Of a stretch of DNA of 64,000 nucleotides, positions 12,301 to 24,300 are shown piece after piece. Under the pieces are notes generated by a model, which had not been told where the DNA came from, did not search any database, and was given only the letters and a program-made list of their open reading frames with translations. The stretch comes from Gerris lacustris (taxonomy: Eukaryota > Arthropoda > Insecta > Hemiptera > Gerridae), in assembly GCA_951217055.1 (NCBI GenBank), contig OX578285.1:63421406-63485405 (forward strand), given 5' to 3'. The translations under genes were made by a program, and so were the position numbers. Position 1 is the first letter of the stretch; each line of letters begins with the position of its first letter.

Positions 12301-15300
12301 AGTAATTTGGTGTTTAGAAAAGGATAGGTCGGCAGAGATTTTAAAATCCTTGATGGTATTGGCTAAATTTGTGCTTACCCAGACCAGATCTATGAGATAT
12401 GTACCATTATCACTAATGTATGTGGGTTGTGCTGGAGAGTCACTTTCCGATCTGCCATTGAGCACTAATAGGCCGTTATTTTCCATACACTCTAGCAAGA
12501 GCTTGCCTCTTATGTTTAGGTTATTATCTGAGCTGTATCTTTTAGGGCTCAAACAGGTATGCTCGAGAATTTCTACTCTTCGTTGTTTGTGGGTCGATTA
12601 AGGGTAAGAAATTCAACTAAACTAGTAAGTTTAGTTCTAATTCTTTAATCTCTTAAAGAAGGGACAAATCAAACTAGTCGAAGAATTTCTCCATTTTGCT
12701 GGTTTTCGTCATTGATTATAGAATTAAAATCGCCTCCAATAACTAGGTAGGATTCAGGGTAACTTACTTTTATATTATTTATTACTTCATCTAGAGTTTC
12801 TATATATATGTTGTATTCACTCTTTAATGGGACGTACACTAAGCCAATAACAAAAGTCCAATTATTTATAATGAGCTTTACAAAAATCCAAAATCTACCG
12901 ACACAAGCGATCTGGGTTTTGCTTATCTTTTTATGAACTAGCAAAATCAAACCTCCACTGCCCCTTCCTCTGTAGGATTCTCTTTCGGCCAGGCTCTCAT
13001 AGACATTGTATTGAGAAAATTCGTGATTTGGTGTGAATTTATTTGATTGTTTCCAGGTCTCTGAGAGGCCTATAATATTAGAGTTAAGAAGAGTAAGTTT
13101 TTGTTCATTGCACAATAGGTTTATATTATTAATACCTTTAATATTCCAAAATATTTAGTTTTGCACACTTTGGGGAACTGTATTTTTAATTGGTTGGTTT
13201 GTTGTTGGTTTGGGGACGAAAAAAATCTGGAATTGCTCCATTGTATTTTGTTCGTTTTCGCTTATTGTTTTCATCGGGCGAGGTTTCTTTGCTATTAGGT
13301 CTGACGGTTCGATCTTCTCGTCTGAATGTTATAATTTCTTATTACTTCATGATAAGGGTAGAATGTATTTTCAACTATAAGAACGTTATTTCTTAATTTA
13401 CTCTGCATACCCTTATTTCTGAGAGATAGGTTAATATCTTTTGCTTTCCTTTGTTCTCTCATACTTTTGCTTAGATCGTGTGCAGCTGAGATATTTAGGT
13501 TTTTTAATTTATCGTAATTTTTAAATATTTCTGTTTTAACTTTACCCGAAACTAGTGATAAGCACACAGGTCCGTTACTTCGTTTACCAATCCTATATGT
13601 TCCTATTATATCGTTACCTTTGATAGGGATATTTAAACTTTCGTCGCACAGTTCAATTATGTATTCTTCTAGTTTTAAAGAAGATTTATCGGGAATCTCT
13701 GGTAATCCGTGAAGTATAACATTATTTTTCCTTTCCAAAAGATCGATTTGGTGCTGCTATGTTGATAACAGATCTTGCAATCAGCGCTTTTCTTCGCGTG
13801 ATTCACATATTTCTTCGCACTGACATTTTATAAGTTCTTTAATGCCGATTTTCACTAATTCTGAAGTTATGATTTGGGTTATTTTAGTTTTTAACTCGCT
13901 TTTGAACTCCGCGAATTGAGTCCTTAGTAAGGTTATCATTTCGTCCTTTTCCATCGCACCACTTTAAAACGATTTGAACTCAAAGAGCACAAAATATTTT
14001 CGTTGTACCGTTGATTAGGCTTGGTACTTACTTAGTAGGCTTTTTAGCATTTTAAAAAGAACCATCAATAGGTAGATACTACTTAAACAATACTGCATTG
14101 CCTACGGACTACGACCCTCGCTGTGTGCTGACTAGCACACAGGTCAAGTCTGTTTATTATGTATGAGTATTGCAAAAATATATTGTTGATCCGTCATCGT
14201 GAGGTTTTACTTTATTGTTATTCATTGTAGAGTTACTTGGAACAATGTTTATTTTTTAAACATTGTTTTAAATAAGAATTTTTCCTGATTTTCAAAAAAA
14301 AATGTCAGATGATCAATTAGACACTCGCTACTAAAATAAACTACTTTCGTGTCAAATTAACATTATTTAAACTATCACTGCCAGGTCAATATCATAGAAG
14401 CTATCTCAGAAATGAGAATATAGATCTGGTCTATGAACCATTCCTTTCCTGTTTTCCCTGAGTACTTAAAAATAAGAGTTATCAATTATGAAAGCTGATT
14501 TTCTAAAAATTGGTTGGTTTCAGGTCGAGCAGCATTACCCGGATTCCTTAGAGGACAACGATGACGACAAACGTGCCTGGAAAGACCTTTCAGGAGCAGG
14601 ATGGGGTAAAAGGGGATGGAATGATCTCCAATCCGCTGGCTGGGGAAAGCGAGGATGGAACGACTTGAGCGGCTCCGGCTGGGGTAAGCGAGCCTGGTCA
14701 GACCTTCAATCTTCCGGCTGGGGCAAGAGGGCTTGGTCTGATCTCCACGGCTCAGGCTGGGGAAAGCGTGCCTGGTCCGATCTTCAGTCCTCTGGATGGG
14801 GAAAGCGAGCCTGGTCCGACCTCCAATCTTCCGGCTGGGGTAAGAGGGCATGGAAGGACCTCCACGGATCCGGATGGGGAAAGCGCGCCTGGAAGGACCT
14901 TCAAGCTGCTGGATGGGGAAAGAGGAGTATGGAACCACAGGTAATCTTCTAATATAATATCAGATTATATTTATTTATTATTAAATCATCGGAGGAGAGA
15001 ACATAATCTTACAGAGTGCTCTTGTTTAAGGAGTAAAAACGACTTAAATCAAGTTGATTTGTTAAATTTTCTGATTATACAGAACTCATATGGTCGTTAA
15101 AATCTTTTGAGGTATTACATTCAACATCATCAGAATATGTATTCAATCGATAACTGTTATACTAATAAATGGTTATTAGCAACAGATTGTTTTTGCAAAC
15201 ACTTAGACTAGTATGTACTAGGTGCCTTAAGTAATAAAGTTATCAGGATGGACTGTCAAAGGCATTTATAAAAATTGTGTTTGGTGACCAAGATTCCCAA

Positions 15301-18300
15301 GCTTCAATCTGAAACTTTTAATTATTAAATTCAACCAAATTCGTTATTGGATTGTATCATTACAAAAGACCATATTATCTCGCACCTCACTCTGAATCAA
15401 TATTGTTAATGTGTCTCAAATCTCTGGAAATCAAGTGAACATTTCGTAATTGTTTCATGTGGTTTGCTGGCTCCAGCACGTTAATCTCCTGAATTAATTT
15501 CTCCTTAAGGTCAATATAACTATTATGTGTTAATGTAAATCAAATTTTCACGGATATATAATTTATTAAAATTTACACTATTAAATATTTAAAATTAATT
15601 GTCCAGATATTACCGAACAAAAAAAAAAATGCATTTAAGATATAAAATATAGTCGCAAATCCAACTGAACAACTATTAAACAAAAATATTTTCTTTTCTG
15701 TTTAGTAAGCAATTTGATAAAACACAATGATGAGGAAAAAGCTTAACAGACTCGTTCGTCACCTACAGTCTTAGTGCGTTGACAACGTGGGAAAGTAAAA
15801 AAAGGGGTGGGGAGACAATTTGAGCTCAGGATTTTAAAATCCTAAACTTCCATTCGCTCCCCACCCCATTTTTCGACTTTCCCGCGTTGGCGGCCTACAT
15901 CGACTGTAGACGCGACGTATCAAATATCTGCCCATTCCTTGTTTTATTGAAAATTCCTCGAAATCTTGGGATTAGTTCAATTATTTAATGTAGTTCAAAG
16001 TGGTTAAATGATATGCCCAGTAGTAATAATAGAACACGGAGAAAACATTAAAAAAAAAATGAGATTGTTTTGTATTTCTCGAGTTTGTTTTAATTCTGTT
16101 TAATGGACGTTTTGTTCGGGAAACGACCATGATTTTCATCAGTTGGTGAGGAAATTCAATTTTGGCCTTGTATTTACTTATTTAAAAGGGACGCAACGTC
16201 CCTCGGACCCTTGTTGATCCTTTTTGATGGGCTTCCTCTGTTTGCTATTTCTGGCCATGATCCGACACCATCTTAAATTCTATTACTTTTCTTCAGACCT
16301 TCTCTCTTTCTTTTTTTTTTTTCATTATTCCTTTTTTATTTCGAATTATTGTATTATTTATAATATAGATTTCATCATTATTACAACATTTTTAAATGTT
16401 ATACAGAGCTTATTAGTACTATAATTTTTTAAAATACAATACTATAAAAATTGCAAAAAAGTAAGTAAGTAAAGACTAGTCCAAAAAATTGTATACATTC
16501 GTCTGCCTCTTACTCACTATTTGCCCGCCTATTCGAACATTTTGTTTGCCGATACCTTAAGAACTTTCATTTTTAATTCTTGAAAAAAAAAAATAAAAAA
16601 AAAAATAGTTAAATAAAACTGACTTACAGAAGAATACAATACTATTTTTTCTCCATTTCAAGGAAAACATTAAGTCATGGATGTATTTGGGCACTGAATC
16701 CACATATCTACATTTCAATATTTTTCCATGAAGTGGGGAAAATCAGTAGGTATACATTTGTTTAATTGTTTAAGTTGATGGATCTCAAGGTGTGAAATTA
16801 TGAACCATTAATCCATTTTTACTATTATTTGATTATTGGACTATTATTTGATCAGCTAGGGGCTGTCATATACTTATTCATAAAATTTAAAAAGTATATA
16901 GAGCAGTACTTCTATCGGCGAAATATAGTATAACAATGAATACAAGTCAAAACCAATCAACGTATAGTATATCCAATCTATCCAGTTGTATCCAATCTAT
17001 CTAGTTTAAGTATATAGAGCAGCACTTCTATCGGCCAAATATAGTATAACAATGAATACAAGTCAAAACCAATCAACGTATAGTATATCCAATCTATCCA
17101 GTTGTATCCAATCTATCTAGTTTAAGTATAAAGAGCAGCACTTCTATCGGCCAAATATAGTATAACAATGAATACAAGTCAAAACCAATCAACGTATAGT
17201 ATATCCAATCTATCCAGTTGTATCCAATCTATCTAGTTTAAGTATATAGAGCAGCACTTCTATCGGCCAAATATAGTATAACAATGAATACAAGTCAAAA
17301 CCAATCAACGTATAGTATATCCAATCTATCCAGTTGTATCCAATCTATCTAGTTTAAGTATAAAGAGCAGCACTTCTATCGGCCAAATATAGTATAACAA
17401 TGAATACAAGTCAAAACCAATCAACGTATAGTATATCCAATCTATCCAGTTGTATCCAATCTATCTAGTTTAAGTATATAGAGCAGCACTTCTATCGGCA
17501 AAATATAGTATAACAATGAATACAAGTCAAAACCAATCAACGTATAGTATATCCAATCTATCCAGTTGTATCCAATCTATCTAGTTTAAGTATATAGAGC
17601 AGCACTTCTATCGGCAAAATATAGTATAACAATGAATACAAGTCAAAACCAATCAACGTATAGTATATCCAATCTATCCAGTTGTATCCAATCTATCTAG
17701 TTTAAGTATAAAGAGCAGCACTTCTATCGGCCAAATATAGTATAACAATGAATACAAGTCAAAACCAATCAACGTATAGTATATCCAATCTATCCAGTTG
17801 TATCCAATCTATCTAGTTTAAGTATATAGAGCAGCACTTCTATCGGCAAAATATAGTATAACAATGAATACAAGTCAAAACCAATCAACGTATAGTATAT
17901 CCAATCTATCCAGTTGTATCCAATCTATCTAGTTTAAGTATATAGAGCAGCACTTCTACTTGCGAAATATAGTATAACAATGATTACAAGTTAAAACCAA
18001 TCTACCTCCTGTTAAATCCTAACTTCCTAGCACGATATTTAAAAGCGTCACATTTATCATGTTGTTTTTTGCGTGGCGGAATGTTTTCTATCCCCCCCCC
18101 CCCCCCCAAGCTAAAACATAATAGCTACATGTAAAAAAACTAGTAATAAAGAGGGTAGCTATAAGAATGCTTATTCTAGGGTACGAGGTACCTGCAATCG
18201 GGGCCTGGTCGATGAGCTGATTACAATATGCCGTCTTAAATGCCGAGCTGGGGACCGCCGTAGTCGAATGGTTAGCGTATTCGCAACTCAGCCACCTAAA

Positions 18301-21300
18301 ACCTAGTCTAACCACCATGAAGATCGCATCGATTTGATGAGAAATGTGGTCCTGTAATATTTATATGTACCTATGTATAATACCTGAATATTTACCTATT
18401 GATATAAAAAAAAAGTATTTTATCCGTGGTAGGCTGTGAAATAGTAACTTTAGAGCCGAAAAAACATAGCTAAAATCCATTTTTTCATTACGTGGACTTG
18501 AAAAATCTTTTCATTACTCCTAGCTGTAAAGAAAATTTTTTTTTACCTCCTAGGAGTAAAAATTTTTCTCGTACTGCGGGTAGTTATCAAAACTGCCGTT
18601 TCTAGCTCTGCAATCTTTGTAGAAATGCTTCTTAGAACAATTAAAATCCACTAGATGTCAATGCGTTTTATTTATCTTTTTTTATAGTATAACGGTTTCT
18701 TTTTCTCAAAATCTTAATATTTGTTATAATTATATTGATTAATATTTAATGTTTTTTAATTGTCTGCTACCTCAGAAAAAAATAGCATATGCTACACGAC
18801 TGTGAAGTGTTTTTTCTTTACCTTGGCAATATTTACTGTCGAGCAAAGCGAGACAGTAAATATAATTGCCGCGGTAAAGAAAAAACTTACTTCACATCCT
18901 AGTAACATAATATACTATTCACTACATAAAATAACTTTCCTGTTGTGTTTTTTTTTTTACAGATGAAATATGGCGACGAATCTGACGACAACATGAGCCT
19001 TGAGAATAACGACGATGAAAAGCGAGCCTGGAATAACCTTAGAGGAACCTGGGGCAAGCGAGCTGACTGGTCCAGCTTCAAAGGTTGTCTTTTCTTTTCT
19101 AACCTTTCAATAACCAAACTATGTATTAACAATTAATCGTTTTCAATTAACAGGATTTATAACTAAACATACTTATCATATTAAATTAGATTAATCTGGG
19201 TTTTTTTGTTTGGTTTTTTTAAAAACTTAAGCTATTTCAATTTACAATAACTTGAAGTAAAACGCGTTTCTTCGTGCTGTAAACTATTAATTAATGAATC
19301 TTAACTAGATTGATAATAATCTCCTAATAATCTCTTTAATAATCTCTTTAATAATCTCTAGTTGGATATGACTTGGAAATGTATATTACACAGCCTATTT
19401 TATTAATATCAAGCCATGCCACAGGCTCAATATATTTCATGTATTCCTTAATTATTATCTCCAATCTCCAAAACACTCAAAAGCTTTGTTTGGCAATATA
19501 AAAAATTAAAATTATCTAAGTAAGCATTGCCAATGAATTGTATCAAATATGAAGAAAAACTACAATATTACAGTGTAAATAAATATTTCACTTTTATGTA
19601 TTAAAAATACATTTATTTATTCATATTTTTAAGAGTCCTCAAAGGCAATAACGCCACCCAGTGAGGCATTCTTTTTGAGACAAAATTAACAAAGTTGATT
19701 ACAATGTAAACATAAGAGTATAAACTTAAGTAATAACATTTGAAAAAGAATGAAATTTATAATGTCAAATATTCTGAAAAAATACATTATATTTTTCTAT
19801 TAAGATATATAAATTTGAATCTACAATTAGCTGTTAAATAACAATATCTTTTTGGGAACTTTAATTTATTTTGGCCCATCTTCTTGGGCCATGCATAATC
19901 AACATTTATTTCGTTTTTATTTTTATTTTAAAACTTACAATTCTCCGTAATACTTATTTTTATATATCCTGCGTTAATTACATATTTGGAGGAAGCATTT
20001 ATGCGTTTAACATTCTTTGACTTTTTATCAATTTTGATTATAATTTAGATATAAGGAGAAATAAATGGAAATGCTGTTATTACCGTGTAATGTAATTTTC
20101 GTAGTTAGCTATTTAGTGTAGATAAATTAATTAAGAACTAATAGTTTAGCTTGTTGATTAACTTAGGTTGGGAATATTATTCAAAAATGTATATGAAGAT
20201 AGACAACGTTTCTACTGTTTTGTTTATAATCGTTTGGATATCATTTTGATCTTTATAGCAATAACATTTACTATTCAAACTTTTGGTTTATACCTAATAA
20301 AAAATGAACCAATGAATTAATATATTTTTAATTCTTAATCTATTGCACTGAAAATGTATATTTCCAAGTATACTTTTTGGTAAATTCTTGTAGCCGCCAT
20401 GAACATATACACAAGTCTTATTTTCAATCATGTGTTATTTGTAAATTATGTTTTCTTGAACTGGTAGTATGAATTTTAGGTTCTTGGGGAAAAAGAGATC
20501 CTGCATGGCAAAATTTGAAGGGTCTTTGGGGCAAAAGGAGCATGAGCCCGTACACGTGGTCGACAGGTAAATGATAAAAGACAAAAACCTTCCATGGAAA
20601 TATAGCTCCTACGGTGTTTCTTTAAGTGCTACACCTAAATCTAGTTCCTTATTCCCTTTATAGATCCGGATTCATAGTCTTTCAATCGTATTGTAAATTT
20701 CATGATGACCATTTTAAATATCACAAGATGATAATTTATCCACTTTCTTCGTCGTCTTTAATTTTAAAAGCTTTTAATTCCTGATAAAAGGCATTGATGC
20801 CTTTTCCTTAAAAAGTGTACCAATTCATTTAACTTGTTGGCTTCCGTCGATTTAGTCACGGCACTTAAACGTTGTCGGTAGGGCATAGTTTTGATATTAT
20901 TCCAACGTTTCTTTCGCACTAGTAGAAACGTCTTCAGGTGTGTTAACCATTATGACACAAACACAAGCGACTTAAAAAATTTCAGATCCTGTCACAACGG
21001 GAGTTTGAGGTTTGCCGCCACTATATTGTTATACCTCTAAGCGTTCCAACCGCCTCCCGAATGTCAATGAACCTCATATGAAATATTGCTATGGTAATTT
21101 TATACTTAAAACGAAAAATATTTCCCCTTTTTTACCATAAATCAGTAAACATTTTAGTTTGAGGTTTTAGCTCATGTGAGCGCAATTCCTGAAGACGTTT
21201 TGAATCTCAATATCAATAGTGAATTATTATCACCTTAGTCCTTAGTTGATGTTGAAAGGAAAATCACTTGAAGACAGTATCGGTTGTGTATAATTTCAAA

Positions 21301-24300
21301 GAAATTAAATCAATCCTTTAAAAGTAAATTTGACAAAATTGTGCTATCAAAAACACATTGGTTATGCAATTTTATTATGCACTCACTACTATAATATTTC
21401 AACTTTCATGCTCCTAATCAATAAAAAATTATAGAGTAAGCGTTATTTAACCAGCATGCTTTAATAATTAATTATTAAACCATACTAGCATTTTAATTAA
21501 TATAGACCGTTACGATGACTTTAATTTGTCATCATTGAAATTAGATTACTTTTAATGAGCAAAGTTAAAACTGGATTGTAGTTTCAGTAGTAATAATTGA
21601 TTATTATTGTCATGTTTTATACATTATTTGAAATCGAGTACCACGCTACATTAATATCATTTTAGCTCGATTAATGTGCCGTATTAGAATTTAAATAAGA
21701 AATGACTATGAATACAGAACCCTGTCCTATCTATGTTGGTTATTCATGTTTATTTGGTGTTCCGTTCTTTTTTTGTTATTTTATTTTTCTTAATAGCATG
21801 ATCATATATATATATATATATTTTATCTGTTTCTTTCTGTTATTCGTAAATAAGAAGAATTATGTTTTTTTTTCTTTTTTTTAAATAATAGATGATAATG
21901 TTATTATTTTATGTTATTTATGATTTTTATAAATTTATTTTTTTTATTTATAAAGTAATTGTTGGATTTAGAAAAAAAATTAGAATGTTAGTGCTAGAAC
22001 TAATTGTTTTAATGTGTAGTTCATGAGTGTAAAAATTCCAGAACCTTATTGCAAAATAAATTAATAAAAAACTAAACATTAACATCGCCAAATTCTTAAA
22101 GCGTTTTAAGTGCACACACATCTATTTTCATTATAGTTAAAATCCCAATTTTATATAATTTTGTATAATCACCCAATTTTTAAAAACATCTATACCGTCT
22201 AATTTAATAAAATTATTTCAGTTATCTTAACAGCAGTATTTCGCATCCTGTTTTAAATATTTAAATTTTATTTACAAGTCCAGCAATACACATTGATTAG
22301 AAGAAATATATTCAAAATAAATACGTACAATTGAATTCAAGATTATATTTAATCTATATATTTAAAAATCCAAATACCACAAACTGCGACTGACTGACAT
22401 CATTATGATATCTTTGGAACCACTAGATCTATTATCTATCCTTTTAGCACTTAGGTACCCACCAAGTAACAATTCGCCATTTTGATTCAAGATGGTAGCC
22501 ATTTATATGCGAAATTGGACATGACAATAAGAGTAAGCTTCCTTCAAAGACAATTTCTTTTAAAAAAAAAGTTTTTCAATTGCCCATATGGATTCAAGAT
22601 TAGGCCGGTTTGACACAGAAAGATAAATTTCTGCTTATCCCGAAAATTTAATATTGAAAATTCAGTATCGGAATTATTTAGACTTAAAGTTTCAAAGTTC
22701 AAAAGTCAATATTTTCAAAATGGCGGCAGATATCAATACGAAATTAGGTGGATATGTTTTTCTTATAAAGAGATACTTATTGCAGTGCAATATGAAAATT
22801 ATTCGATTTTTTTTACGAATTTTCAAAATTTTTGCTGATAGCAAAATTGGTTAATGATAAAAATGGTGAATTTTCCGAGTGGCACAACTATATTTATAAG
22901 GTCTGATTTTTGTACCACGTTTTAACTCCCTTGCTTAAATAATGTGGGTGTTATGTGTGAAAGAGACTGACATACACGCACAGACAGACATACACGCACA
23001 GACAGACATACACGCACAGACAGACATACACGCACAGACAGACAGAGAGACAGGTAGACATCCAGCTAAAATCCACTTGAATAGTCTTAAAAACATCCAA
23101 AACGGATTTTTCCGGTGACAACAATACTTTTCCTTTAGATAAGGAAAAGTAATAATACATTAAAAATAAGATACAGGAAATAAACTAATTGTATGTATAT
23201 TTAAATATATATAATGTTTACTATATTTTATTTGGTATAATAATTGGTGATTTTAAAATAAAATGATATGTTTTCTTTTAGGCATTTAAGATTGCCTTCT
23301 CTTAATTTACCTTAAAAGGAGCTTAAACATTTGATTAAATCAATTATTTAATTATGCCGTATAGACCTGCAAAATCCTCTTATTATCTTCATTTATCTAT
23401 TTACATTAACACTTAAAATTACATATTTTATTTTTAAACCAGTTCTAAAGGCCCCCATACACGATCAAACAATTTGCGCAAACATGATGTTTGCGCTGAT
23501 GTCGGGCAAATTTCATGTTTGCGCAAACATCAAACAGCCCCATACACGGTCAAAATGTGTGCGCAGACACCATGTTTGTGAAAACATTTTGACCGTGTAT
23601 GGGGGCCTTAAGGGAGGAAAGACTCGCTCCACTCTTAATATGAACAGGGAACCGCCTTCGGGCTCAATTTAGGAACCCTCGGTTAAAGAAAAAATAATAT
23701 TTATGTATATACAAAACATATCACATTTTATAATTTGCACAATTTCATAGAATGAAAAACACAATTATTAGTTTGTTTTTTTGTTTTTGTTTTTTTGGGA
23801 ACGGAACATCATTTCAGTTTACTGAATATACTTAAAACATAATTTACTACTCTTAAATTCACAATTGTTCGGATGGAAGAAAACAAAACGATTAGAATCG
23901 TATATCACATTGTGAGGAATAAACATCACTTGAAAATTATTCAATAATTTAGGTATAAATAAATACTCTAAATTGCATTTTGAATTGTTTGCACATCTTA
24001 TGTTGGAATGAAATACATAAAAACTGACTCTGCTTTAGGAACGATTAATTATTATCAAGGAAAGTTTCACTGCACTTGCTTTTAATTAAATTAAAGCTAA
24101 TTTTATTGATCATAATAATATTAATTAAACATGAGAGTTATTTCACTAAAAGACATAATGCTACGTCACAAATAGCGACAAATTGCATTTAACATCTCAG
24201 CATTACTTTTATAAATAGTATGTTAAAAGGGTATACATTGTAGCTTTTTGTGTTTTATGTATCTTCCATAAATGTATGTGTGTGTGTTTACTTTACGTCC

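Larger units (their letters stand above)
11419..14110 (-). mobile_element. LINE (Jockey/CR1-like), 5' half
   Basis: The 5' part of the LINE whose 3' part is at 4390-5888. On the - strand: a 5' leader (about 14110-13955), ORF1, then apurinic-type endonuclease, then the first half of RT up to the BEL insertion. About 75 bp of the leader is shared with a tRNA-derived SINE at 30118-30195. Clade assignment is by motif only. Confidence 0.85.

Noticed and set aside
14486..14938. 150-residue reading frame antisense to the MIP peptide exon
   Set aside because: It arises from the 39-bp coding repeat; the length is divisible by three, so the absence of stops repeats too. No family features.
20820..21215. 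Fragment with GAAACGTCTTCAGG and CCTGAAGACGTTTTGAA facing each other
   Set aside because: The match is 15 bp or so and far apart; too little to call an element.
22951..23160. Repetitive CLCVYVCLCVYV protein frame on the - strand
   Set aside because: Translation of the 18-bp tandem repeat only.
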